Source: an uncultured Anaerotruncus sp.
GTDB taxonomy: Bacteria; Bacillota_A; Clostridia; Oscillospirales; CAG-272
NCBI GenBank assembly: GCA_958414155.1
Contig: CATYWI010000015.1
Span: forward strand, 1-9,697
Direction: 5' to 3'
Length of the DNA stretch: 9,697 nucleotides
The notes beneath the pieces were generated by a model that searched no databases, was not told where the DNA came from, and worked only from the letters and a program-made list of their open reading frames with translations. The position numbers and the translations under genes were made by a program. Of this stretch, positions 1-6,441 are shown in pieces. Position 1 is the stretch's first letter; each line of letters begins with the position of its first letter.

Positions 1-670
1 GCATGAGATTTTCTGTCGTGAATTCACCCGCAAGCGCCGCGTCGCGTATATCCTTGCCGAAAATTGCATGGATCTCGTTTGAAAGCGTTGCGGGAATGTC
101 GCATTTAAGCGCATGGACCGACAGGATCGAGTCGGGTGAGATATCGCCGAACGCAATATAGTATCTTCCCGTTACGGCAAGACTTGCCGCCGGTGAGTAC
201 TGAAAGCCGTCGGAAAGCGGGGAAATGCCGAGAGCCGCAAGATTTTCAAGGTAGCCCGAACGGAAGAGGGATGAAAGCTCGTTGAGCGGTAAAAGCATCG
301 CGTCGGGCGCCTCGCCGCCGGAAAGCATTGCGGCACTCAGGTCATCGGCGGGCGTCGCGGAAGTGTACACCGTTACCGTTGCGCCGAGAGTGCGTTGCAG
401 AGCGTCCGATTCGACTGTGAGCGGGCGATCGGCGCCTGCTTTTTCAAGCACGCGGAAGGTGTATCCGCTGTACGAGCCGGGTTTTCCCGTTTCCGACGGT
501 GTGATGATTATTTTTGACGGACTTCCCGAGGTCTCGGGAGGGCTGTCGGTCTGCGCCGGACGGGAAGTGGTCACATTATGCCTGCCTCCGGGAAGAGAGG
601 CGTTGCAGGACGAGAGGACCGTGACCGCCGCAAACGCAAAAAGGAGAAAATACTTTTTTACTTTTTTCAT
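1..670 (-). CDS. Solute-binding-protein-like lipoprotein, C-terminus cut by window edge
   Basis: About 223 residues are visible and the frame is open to the left edge, so the gene is partial. Read from ATG 670, the N-terminus is MKKVKKYFLLFAFAAVTVLS followed by SC. That is a positively charged start, a hydrophobic core and a lipobox (LSSC, lipidated Cys22), so the mature protein should be anchored to the outer face of the membrane. A Thr/Ser/Pro linker (about 25-65) follows, then a segment with GYTFRVLEK, resembling the opening of the periplasmic-binding fold in ABC sugar-binding lipoproteins of Clostridia. APDAMLLPLNELSSLFRSGY (about 124-143) fits the 'target is located near residue X' strand of family 1 binding proteins. 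No ligand can be named and no permease genes are visible. It starts 34 nt after the alr stop with no terminator between, so it is probably co-transcribed with alr. No clear Shine-Dalgarno precedes ATG 670; an in-frame GTG at 685 is an alternative start. The lipoprotein call is firm; the binding-protein family is tentative. Confidence 0.7.
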   Translation of the reverse strand, partial: MKKVKKYFLLFAFAAVTVLSSCNASLPGGRHNVTTSRPAQTDSPPETSGSPSKIIITPSETGKPGSYSGYTFRVLEKAGADRPLTVESDALQRTLGATVTVYTSATPADDLSAAMLSGGEAPDAMLLPLNELSSLFRSGYLENLAALGISPLSDGFQYSPAASLAVTGRYYIAFGDISPDSILSVHALKCDIPATLSNEIHAIFGKDIRDAALAGEFTTENLM

Positions 671-704
671 TTTGATGTGGTTCACCGCATACGCGGAAAT
701 AATA

Positions 705-1913
705 TCAGAACGCGGCGCCGGGGTCGCGCACCAGACGCGGAACACGTGCCGAAATAAGGCAAAGACATTCGTAGTTTATTGTTCCGGCAAGCGCCGCAAG
801 AGCGTCGAGCTGCCCCGGTTCTCCGACAAGGACCGCCGTGTCGCCTGTGTGGGCGTCAATGTCGCCAAGGTCTATCATGCACTGATCCATGCATATCCTG
901 CCTATCACACGCGCGTCGCCCAGCATTTTGCCGTCTGCCGCGCGCAGGACAGCCCGCGCACCGGAATACGCGCGTATAAAGCCGTCGGCGTATCCTATCG
1001 GCAGTGTGGCTATCCGCATGTCGGTCTTTGCGGTGAATGTCCCGCCGTAGCTCAGCTGCTCGCCTGCACGCAGGGTGTGTACCTGTGAGAGCTTTGCACA
1101 AAGACGCATAACGGGTCTTACGCCGAAGTCGAACATTCCGGAAGGCTCGGCTCCGTAAAGCAGAACGCCGAGGCGGCAGATGTCAAGGTGATATTCCGGG
1201 AATCGCAGTGAGGCGGCGCTGTTGCAGATGTGTCTTACGCTGAGGTTGGCGCCGAGGGTGCGCGCGCGTCCGAGCAACGCGAAATAACGTTCCGCCTGCT
1301 CGCGTGTGCGCGCTTCGCCGTCAGCCTCGTCGGCGCGGGCAAAATGAGTAAATGCACCTTCGGCAATTATGCCGGGCAGTGCCGCCGCTTCTGCGATCTC
1401 ATGTGCGGAGCGCTCGGTTTCCTCCGCGTTGTGCGCGGGGAAGCCGATGCGGTTCATGCCGGTGTCAAACTTCATGTGAACGCGCAGGGAACGCCCGGCG
1501 GCGGAAAGCCGCGACGAAAGCGCCCGTGCATATTCGAGCGAGAAAACAGTCTGGATTATATTGCTGCGCGAAAGCGTGGTCGCCTCTTCGGCGGGTGTGT
1601 AGCCGAGGATGAGTATGTCGGCGTCGGAGTTTACCGAGCGGCAGATCCGGCGTACTGCGATCGCCTCCTCAATGCTGGAGACCGCAAAAAAATCACAGCC
1701 TTCGCCGAGGAGCGCGTCAACGCACGCGTCGATCCCGTGACCGTAGGCATCTGCCTTTACCACGCACATCATGCGGCAGTCAGGAGTGGTGCGTCTTATC
1801 TCATGGCAGAGCGCACGGTAATTTCCGCGCAGTGCGTCGAGATCGATCTCTGCCCAGATCTTATGCGTGGTAAGCTCCGGCAGGGAGGAATACAGCTTGT
1901 ATGAATGCATCAT
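705..1913 (-). CDS. alr: Alanine racemase (PLP-dependent)
   Basis: This 402-residue cytoplasmic enzyme interconverts L- and D-alanine, supplying D-Ala for peptidoglycan; in spore formers alanine racemases also limit the L-Ala germinant. Its fold is a PLP-binding TIM barrel plus a C-terminal beta domain, used as a homodimer. The PLP lysine lies in VVKADAYGHG (Lys53). Other family motifs are KFDTGMNRIG (148-157; its first Lys matches the carboxylated lysine of the Geobacillus enzyme), HICNSAAS, ICRLGVLLYG (PLP-contacting Arg247), the second catalytic base Tyr289 in LSYGGTF, and ICMDQ. The C-terminal ISARVPR is also typical. The frame extends to 1973, but I chose ATG 1913 because GAAAGGA lies 6 nt upstream and the extra 20 residues are not family-like; ATG 1910 directly follows and is equally possible. 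It is transcribed leftward, divergent from the 2172-3903 operon. All catalytic residues are present and I see no damage. Confidence 0.96.
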   Translation of the reverse strand: MMHSYKLYSSLPELTTHKIWAEIDLDALRGNYRALCHEIRRTTPDCRMMCVVKADAYGHGIDACVDALLGEGCDFFAVSSIEEAIAVRRICRSVNSDADILILGYTPAEEATTLSRSNIIQTVFSLEYARALSSRLSAAGRSLRVHMKFDTGMNRIGFPAHNAEETERSAHEIAEAAALPGIIAEGAFTHFARADEADGEARTREQAERYFALLGRARTLGANLSVRHICNSAASLRFPEYHLDICRLGVLLYGAEPSGMFDFGVRPVMRLCAKLSQVHTLRAGEQLSYGGTFTAKTDMRIATLPIGYADGFIRAYSGARAVLRAADGKMLGDARVIGRICMDQCMIDLGDIDAHTGDTAVLVGEPGQLDALAALAGTINYECLCLISARVPRLVRDPGAAF

Positions 1914-1919
1914 GGGGAA

Positions 1920-1926
1920 TCCTTTC
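1920..1926 (-). promoter_or_regulatory. Ribosome binding site deciding the alr start
   Basis: On the minus strand GAAAGGA ends 6 nt before ATG 1913. This supports a start at 1913 or 1910 rather than the longer frame beginning at 1973. Confidence 0.7.
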
Positions 1927-2023
1927 GGATCGAAATTGCTGACTGAGCATGACAAAAAAGAGATAATACGCAAGTACAGTCAGCACTGAACCAAATATTG
2001 ATTAAAGATAATGTAAACGACGG

Positions 2024-2052
2024 ATATAACAGGAATAAAATTTGCATTGCAA
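2024..2052 (-). promoter_or_regulatory. Candidate sigma-A promoter for alr
   Basis: On the minus strand TTGCAA (2052-2047) is followed after 17 nt by TTATAT (2029-2024). The -35 is close to TTGACA, the -10 is moderate and the spacing is ideal. The predicted transcript start is near 2017, giving a leader of roughly 100 nt before alr. The -35 overlaps the promoter on the other strand. It was found by eye, and other weak AT-rich -10 candidates exist closer to the gene (for example TATTAT near 1965). Confidence 0.45.
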
Positions 2053-2058
2053 GTGCAA
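2042..2058. promoter_or_regulatory. Inverted repeat over both divergent -35 boxes
   Basis: TTGCA (2042-2046) and TGCAA (2054-2058) form a perfect 5-bp dyad around a 7-nt centre, and the palindromic hexamer TTGCAA (2047-2052) lies inside it. The element covers the -35 regions of both divergent promoters, where a repressor or activator could act on both transcripts. It could also be only the chance palindromy of TTGCAA-like -35 boxes. No regulator gene is adjacent. Confidence 0.3.
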
Positions 2059-2070
2059 CAGTAGTATAAT
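2042..2070 (+). promoter_or_regulatory. Sigma-A promoter for the lipoprotein-sleB operon
   Basis: TTGCAT (2042-2047), a 17-nt spacer and a perfect TATAAT (2065-2070) form a good housekeeping promoter. The predicted transcript start is near 2077, about 95 nt before the GTG at 2172. The stretch between holds a C-run at 2103-2107 and AT-rich sequence but no convincing attenuator. A vegetative-type promoter is slightly at odds with a strictly sporulation-specific role for the downstream genes. Confidence 0.6.
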
Positions 2071-2157
2071 ATGCTTCGTGCCTTGAAAACGAGCAAACCT
2101 TCCCCCCATAATTATAGCATATTTTCATCTGCTTTGCAATATAATGTAGCAAAGAGC

Positions 2158-2165
2158 GGAGGAAG
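2158..2165 (+). promoter_or_regulatory. Ribosome binding site deciding the lipoprotein GTG start
   Basis: GGAGGAAG is the strongest Shine-Dalgarno in the window. Its GGAGG core ends 9 nt before GTG 2172, which opens the lipoprotein frame. An ATG at 2167 lies in another frame and stops after eight codons. Confidence 0.75.
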
Positions 2166-2171
2166 AATGCT

Positions 2172-2726
2172 GTGGAATATGTGCACCGTATAAAAAAATA
2201 CATTGTTGCGCTTGCGGCAGTCCTTGCGCTTCTTCAGACAGGCTGTACGCCGGTCGCGGATGCCGATATGCTGGCATATCAGCGTTCTGCGGCGCATGCC
2301 GAGGTAAAGGGATGCTTCGGAGACACCGAATTCGGTGCGCTGATAGAGCTTTCCGCCATGCCGTCCGACGGTTCGCCGCGCGATGTGCGCGCTGTGCGCG
2401 CTGTGCGCGTCGAATATACCTCGCCGTCAGGTCTTGAGGGGATCGCGGTCATGCGCACGGCGGGGAAAGAGCTGCTTACATATTCCGACCTTGAGCTTCC
2501 GGGCGATGTATTTGCCGAAATGCTGGCGCCTGCCGATGCATTTTCGCTTACCGGAACGGTGCTGTCGGCAGAGACTGTAAAGAGCGGCGGAGGCACATAC
2601 ACCGTGATACGGCTTGATGACGGAGCGGAAGTGACGATAGATTCCGCCGGCGGACATCCTGTGAGCATTGTTACGTGTGACGGCATGAGGCTTGAGGTCA
2701 TCTGGTATGAAGCGGACGAAAGATAG
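2172..2726 (+). CDS. Small lipoprotein, LolA/GerS/YdcC-like
   Basis: This 184-residue protein starts at GTG 2172 behind a strong GGAGG. The N-terminus (RIKK, a hydrophobic stretch 10-21, then LQTGC) is a lipoprotein signal with lipidated Cys25, so it should sit on the outer face of a membrane. The mature part alternates short beta-like segments, including VRVEYTSP, GIAVMRTAG, LLTYSDLELPGDVFAEML, YTVIRLDDGAEVTIDS and GHPVSIVTCDGMRLEVIWYE. This pattern resembles LolA/LolB-fold lipoproteins, in particular GerS and YdcC. In Firmicutes such lipoproteins are found next to alr (ydcC-alrA in B. subtilis, gerS-alr2 in C. difficile), and here alr is divergently adjacent with a SleB-type hydrolase downstream. 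GerS is known to assist the CwlD amidase in making muramic-delta-lactam in spore cortex; a similar role here is inference. A 9-bp repeat adds VRA units at about residues 72-79. The family call is moderate; the lipoprotein call is strong. Confidence 0.75.
   Translation: MEYVHRIKKYIVALAAVLALLQTGCTPVADADMLAYQRSAAHAEVKGCFGDTEFGALIELSAMPSDGSPRDVRAVRAVRVEYTSPSGLEGIAVMRTAGKELLTYSDLELPGDVFAEMLAPADAFSLTGTVLSAETVKSGGGTYTVIRLDDGAEVTIDSAGGHPVSIVTCDGMRLEVIWYEADER
2385..2409 (+). repeat. 9-bp tandem repeat inside the lipoprotein gene
   Basis: The unit GTGCGCGCT occurs at 2385-2393 and 2394-2402, followed by a partial third copy (GTGCGCG, 2403-2409). It encodes successive Val-Arg-Ala units (DVRAVRAVRVE). 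It is in frame, so copy changes would lengthen or shorten the protein without disrupting it. Confidence 0.85.
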
Positions 2727-2784
2727 TATTCGTTATCTTATATAAAGCATATTTCGAGCAAAAAGAAAGGTACGGTAAACTGTA

Positions 2785-3903
2785 TTGAAAAAAACACTTA
2801 TTGCGGTGATCATCTCCGTTGTGCTGTCTGTTATCATTACAACAGCGGGGATAGTTTCGGCGTCATTCGGCAGTGACGGTCACGGCATGAATGCGCAGGG
2901 CGTTTCTGCATGGACTGCCGATGCTGTCGGGAACGAGCCGCCCGAAACCGCTGCGGACAGCGGTACTTATATCCCGGGAGGGATATTTGACGATATTGTA
3001 AATGTCCGCCCCGATGTAAAAAAGCTGTTGGAGAACGTTTTGTGCGCTGACGGTGAGACTACGGAGGAGCCTACGGCGAGTCTGCCGTCAACAGACACCG
3101 AGCCGGAGGAGACCGCACCGGCAGAGACTGCGGCGCCGTGGACGCCCGCGTATCCCGATGACAGCACGCCGCTTTCACTTTGTGTGAACGATAACGAGCT
3201 TACCGCAGGGTTTGCGGCGCGGATAAACGGCGTGGCTTATCTGCCTCTCGGCGAATTTTGTGAGCTGTTTTCGGAGGTGGAAGCCACTGTGAGCGACGGT
3301 GCGTACATCGTGAGCGGAAACGGGTTTGAGGTCACGGCGACTGTCGGAGACAGCTACATAACCTCACGCGGCCGTGTGCTGTGGTGCGGAGCCGATGCGG
3401 CTGTATCCGATATCGGCGGGACCGTATGCGTACCCGCAGAGCCGCTTTGCCGTGCGTTGGGACTTGAGCTTTCCGACAACGGCGATGGCCTGAACGTCAG
3501 CGGCGATGCTTCGTCAAAGAGCGCCGATGAGGTGTACGATGCCGACAGTCTTTACTGGCTTTCGCATATTATTTCGGCTGAATCACGCGGCGAGCCGCTT
3601 GAGGGACAGATAGCGGTTGGCTGTGTGGTGCTCAACAGGCTTTCAAAGCTCGACTATCTTTCAAGCGTGTATGACGTGGTATTTGACCGCCGGTACGGGA
3701 TTCAGTTTTCCCCCGCATACAGCGGAAGTGTTTACAGCGAGCCTACCGAGTCATGTGTGCGCGCCGCCAAGATATGCCTTGAGGGGTATACCGTGTCCGA
3801 CAGCATACTGTATTTCATAAACAGTGCAGATACTCCGCCAACATGGATGACTCGCGGATGCACGCTCATAGTTACTATCGGCCATCACGATTTTTATGCA
3901 TGA
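2785..3903 (+). CDS. SleB-family cell wall / spore cortex hydrolase with copper-amine-oxidase-like N-domain
   Basis: This is a 372-residue exported protein. Residues 3-28 form a hydrophobic signal anchor. A Thr/Pro/Glu-rich linker spans about 50-130. Residues 131-240 look like a Cu_amine_oxidN1-type repeat domain, with two 'nG.aylPLgefcelf' and 'ggtvcVPaeplcralG' units. Residues 252-372 form the Hydrolase_2 (SleB/CwlJ) domain. SleB enzymes are lytic transglycosylases that cut peptidoglycan or cortex containing muramic-delta-lactam. The catalytic Glu is Glu266 in AESRGE, followed by the family helix GQIAVGCVVLNR (274-285), YFINS, PTWM and the C-terminal IGHHDFY. Classical SleB carries a PG_binding_1 domain instead. 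The start is TTG 2785, since a stop lies in frame at 2776; AAAGG (2766-2770) is 14 nt upstream, so initiation may be weak. The gene follows the lipoprotein by 58 nt without a terminator, so one operon is likely. Cortex specificity is inferred; a vegetative wall role is possible. Confidence 0.88.
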   Translation: MKKTLIAVIISVVLSVIITTAGIVSASFGSDGHGMNAQGVSAWTADAVGNEPPETAADSGTYIPGGIFDDIVNVRPDVKKLLENVLCADGETTEEPTASLPSTDTEPEETAPAETAAPWTPAYPDDSTPLSLCVNDNELTAGFAARINGVAYLPLGEFCELFSEVEATVSDGAYIVSGNGFEVTATVGDSYITSRGRVLWCGADAAVSDIGGTVCVPAEPLCRALGLELSDNGDGLNVSGDASSKSADEVYDADSLYWLSHIISAESRGEPLEGQIAVGCVVLNRLSKLDYLSSVYDVVFDRRYGIQFSPAYSGSVYSEPTESCVRAAKICLEGYTVSDSILYFINSADTPPTWMTRGCTLIVTIGHHDFYA

Positions 3904-3909
3904 TGATCG

Positions 3910-3947
3910 GGGCGTTAAAAAAACTCAGCCTGAGTTTTTTAACGCCC
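3910..3947. terminator. Bidirectional intrinsic terminator between convergent genes
   Basis: A long hairpin has GGGCGTT (3910-3916) pairing with AACGCCC (3941-3947), a bulged A, six A-T pairs, then CTCA/TGAG around a GCC loop. The A and T tracts within the stem, and T-rich sequence outside it (TTTTGTTTATTTTT, 3952-3965), suit termination of the plus-strand sleB transcript. Read on the minus strand it also lies just after the stop of the 3958-5943 gene. Confidence 0.8.
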
Positions 3948-3957
3948 TGTGTTTTGT

Positions 3958-5943
3958 TTATTTTTCGACCTTTGCAAGCAGTATCCAACCGGTTTCTTCG
4001 GAGTAGCAGGATATCACGCCGCTTGAGGGCGGAAGGATCTCCTCGTAGTCGAACGGTATAACGACATTTCCGTCTGTATCTACTGCGCCGACGGTCCCTT
4101 CATCGTCGCCTATGATGCCGATGCCCTCAACAAACGGCATGGCATATGTGTGGATCGGCTGGGTTATCCAGTAACCGTTGCGGTGATAATAGCCGTATCT
4201 GCCTTCACGCTCCAGAAGAAGGACTCCGTCCGAATATGAAATGAGCTTGTAACCCGCAGGGATATCGAATTCGTTACCGTACGGGTCGATAAGGATATCG
4301 TAGTCGGCGGTAATGTAGTTCACAACATCGCCCTCGTTAAGCTCGTGCTCAAGCACACGCACGCGCATGAGTCCGTGATCGAAATAATAGTATCCGAGGC
4401 TGTATATGTCCCGGTAGAAGGGCTGATAGTATGTCCTTACCATGTATGTGTAGCCGTGGGCGGCGTCGGTGCGGTATTCGTAGCGCAGACGTGCCGTCAC
4501 TCTTCCGGAGGTGTTTATGACGCGAAGCACTCCGTAATCATCGACAACACAGGCATAGCCTTCTGAAAATGCGTACGCACGTGCATATGTGCCGCCGAAG
4601 CGCGCTGTTTCTATTGAGCTGCCGTAATAATAACGCGGAGCATCAAATGTGACCGATACTTCAAGTATCGGATCATACGGCGGTTCGGTGGTCTCCGGCT
4701 CCGTTGCAGGCTCTGTTGCAGGCTCCGTGACCTGATCTGTTTCCGGCAGGGTGGTATCGCTTTCGGCAGGTGTCTCGGGGACCGTAGTGTCGGGCGACGA
4801 AAGCCCGGTGTCCGGCGGTACGGTATCGGCGGGGGAGGGAGGATCGGTCTCGGCTACCGGTTCGGGTGTAGGCTCCGGGAGCGGCTCTCCGGCAGTGGTG
4901 TCAGCCGTTGCCGCTTCCTCGCGTTCGCGGGCGATCTCTTCTTTGGCGCGGTCGAGCGCGAGTTTGAACGGATAATTGTAATAATGACCGCCTGCCTGGC
5001 GCACGGCGACCTTTTCGGCAAACGACGGGTCAAGCTCGTAAAGCGCACGCGCGATACGCGGGTCTACCTTGAAGCGCGTGTAGTAGCTACTTCTGTCAAG
5101 CAGATAGCTGAGAGTGACCGGCTCGGTGCGCCAATGCACGCCAAAGCTTTCGTCACTGTTCACGCCGTATGCCGGTGAATAGTCGAAGAACAAGCCGCGG
5201 CTGTCGTATTTGCGGTCAAAATCCGCTTCTGTCAGAGACTTTGTTTCCTCATCGATGTAGTAATATTTATCGTTGGCTATGAACAGCGGGTGTCCGTCGC
5301 GGTCGCGTGTATAAGCGGGATTGAGGTCGGTGCTCTTGAAAACACCTACACGGCTGCCGTCGGAACGATAAACTGTGAGGGTGCGGTTATTGTTGTCAAC
5401 AATGATATACCCCATGTAAAGCTCTATTGCGCGGCGTGATACGTATTCCTCGTTGAAGGATTCATAAAGCTGACCGCCGTCCTCAAGCGTTCTTGCCTCA
5501 AGAACATAAGTGAGCATTTCATTGCCGAGGTACTGAGAGTCGAATGCCGCCTGACCGTCGATGGTTATGCGCGCGAGCTGTGTTGCCGATGAGTCGTAGG
5601 GCGAGTATGTTATTTTGTATCCCTCGGCGATCAGATCGGCGAGCGCGGGATATTGAGGCGTTTGACCGTTGCCTCCACTGCCTGAGGTTGTGGTGCTTCC
5701 GGTGTCTCCGGGGGATGAGGTGTCGGGAGCGCGTCCGGTAGTAAGGCTTGAAAGGTAGCTCTCATATGCAAGCTCGCCCGGAGTTTTTGTACGTTCGGTG
5801 CCTGCGTCCGCCCACGGAAGCCGCACCTTCAGAAATCCGGCACATACGAGGCATGCAAAGACGGCGGCTATGGCGAAAACGGTTATTGCCGCAACGTGAA
5901 GCAGATTTTTTTCGGGTGCGCTTTTTCTGTAATTCTTTTTCAT
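3958..5943 (-). CDS. Membrane-anchored WG-repeat protein of unknown function
   Basis: This 661-residue protein has a basic N-terminus, one membrane helix (about 14-39) and a large extracellular part. A Ser/Gly/Thr linker (about 70-95) leads to a first beta-rich domain (about 100-340), which holds WG-like elements (GYIIVDNNNRTLTVYRSDG, then GHPLFIANDKYYYIDEET). A Pro/Thr/Glu linker (about 345-425) follows. The second beta-rich domain (about 428-661) has clearer WG repeats: EGYACVVDDYGVLRVINTSG, EGRYGYYHRNGYWITQPI and GTVGAVDTDGNVVIPFDYEE. WG repeats are thought to form beta-propeller-like or solenoid scaffolds with poorly known ligands. I do not recognise a characterised homologue and see no catalytic motif. 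The protein is unusually rich in Tyr. The start ATG 5943 is 18 nt after the rlmH stop and lacks a good Shine-Dalgarno, so translation may depend on coupling. It is the last gene of the walJ-rlmH operon, ending before the 3910-3947 hairpin, which suggests a wall- or surface-related job only by association. Confidence 0.85.
   Translation of the reverse strand: MKKNYRKSAPEKNLLHVAAITVFAIAAVFACLVCAGFLKVRLPWADAGTERTKTPGELAYESYLSSLTTGRAPDTSSPGDTGSTTTSGSGGNGQTPQYPALADLIAEGYKITYSPYDSSATQLARITIDGQAAFDSQYLGNEMLTYVLEARTLEDGGQLYESFNEEYVSRRAIELYMGYIIVDNNNRTLTVYRSDGSRVGVFKSTDLNPAYTRDRDGHPLFIANDKYYYIDEETKSLTEADFDRKYDSRGLFFDYSPAYGVNSDESFGVHWRTEPVTLSYLLDRSSYYTRFKVDPRIARALYELDPSFAEKVAVRQAGGHYYNYPFKLALDRAKEEIAREREEAATADTTAGEPLPEPTPEPVAETDPPSPADTVPPDTGLSSPDTTVPETPAESDTTLPETDQVTEPATEPATEPETTEPPYDPILEVSVTFDAPRYYYGSSIETARFGGTYARAYAFSEGYACVVDDYGVLRVINTSGRVTARLRYEYRTDAAHGYTYMVRTYYQPFYRDIYSLGYYYFDHGLMRVRVLEHELNEGDVVNYITADYDILIDPYGNEFDIPAGYKLISYSDGVLLLEREGRYGYYHRNGYWITQPIHTYAMPFVEGIGIIGDDEGTVGAVDTDGNVVIPFDYEEILPPSSGVISCYSEETGWILLAKVEK
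4697..4732 (-). repeat. Imperfect 12-bp tandem repeat encoding TEPA units
   Basis: Three near-identical 12-bp units (plus-strand GGCTCCGTTGCA, GGCTCTGTTGCA, GGCTCCGTGACC) encode the TEPATEPATEP part of the linker between the two beta domains. The repeat is in frame and probably tolerant of length change. Confidence 0.8.
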
Positions 5944-5961
5944 TGCATGATTTCAGCTGTT

Positions 5962-6441
5962 TTATTTGTGATAGCGGGTCCCTTTTATTATGTTGAAGGA
6001 TCGGTATATCGCTTCAAGAAGCATTACTCTGAAAAGCTGGTGCGGGAATGTCAGCTTTGAAAGTGACAGCCGCATGTCGCATGACGCCTTGACCTTTTCG
6101 TCAAGACCGTGCGAGCTTCCGATAATGAAGCATACCGTGCCGTAAGCATCGGCGGCGCGGCTTATCATGTCGGCAAGCCCGTGCGAATCCTGCTCGCGCC
6201 CCTCTATGCACATAGCCACGCGGTATGAGCGTGCGGGAAGGGCGGCAAGTATCCGCTCGGCTTCATCTGCCAGCGCCGCGCTTGCTGCGGCATCGCTCTC
6301 TCCGTCGCGCACGCGCGCCTCCTTAAGCTCTACCGTTTCGAGCCGACAGAAGGACGATAGCCTTTTTTCGTATTCTGCAGCCGCCTCACGGAGATATGAT
6401 TCCTTAAGTGATCCGACCGATATAATCTTTACATTTATCAT
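5962..6441 (-). CDS. rlmH: 23S rRNA pseudouridine-1915 N3-methyltransferase RlmH
   Basis: This 159-residue protein has the usual family length. RlmH is a small SPOUT-class, SAM-dependent methyltransferase that acts as a dimer on assembled 70S ribosomes, methylating N3 of pseudouridine 1915 in helix 69. The N-terminus MINVKIISVGSLKE matches the family's first strand. The knotted SAM site is visible as CFIIGSSHGLDEKV (104-117), LSLSKLTFPHQLFRVMLLEA (125-144), AIYR and the terminal RYHK. The glycine loop reads GSSHG where GG-S/A-x-G is more common. A longer frame begins at 6549, but its 36 extra residues lie inside walJ and are not family-like. ATG 6441 overlaps the walJ stop in an ATGA junction, so translation is coupled. 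The order walJ-rlmH is common in Firmicutes, often with htrA between them. Confidence 0.96.
   Translation of the reverse strand: MINVKIISVGSLKESYLREAAAEYEKRLSSFCRLETVELKEARVRDGESDAAASAALADEAERILAALPARSYRVAMCIEGREQDSHGLADMISRAADAYGTVCFIIGSSHGLDEKVKASCDMRLSLSKLTFPHQLFRVMLLEAIYRSFNIIKGTRYHK

Noticed and set aside
282..1088. 268-residue open frame on the plus strand across the alr and lipoprotein genes
   Set aside because: It is antisense to two genes with clear family or signal-peptide evidence, has no recognisable domain and low-complexity composition typical of GC-rich shadow frames.
1230..1904. 224-residue plus-strand frame antisense to alr
   Set aside because: It is fully inside the alr coding region, whose catalytic motifs are all present; no ribosome binding site or domain.
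2167..2193. Eight-codon ATG leader frame after GGAGG, overlapping the lipoprotein GTG start
   Set aside because: Spacing from GGAGG is only 4 nt, the peptide (MLWNMCTV) has no regulatory codon run, and no attenuator hairpin follows.
1910..2203. 97-residue minus-strand frame in the divergent intergenic region
   Set aside because: It would span both candidate promoters and the start of the plus-strand lipoprotein; no ribosome binding site and no recognisable domain.
2720..2754. Possible hairpin (AAGATA/TATCTT) and sporulation-sigma-like promoter (GTATT ... CATATTT) between the lipoprotein and sleB
   Set aside because: The stem is only 6 bp without a U tract, and the CATATTTC element does not match sigma-E or sigma-G consensus well enough to call by eye.
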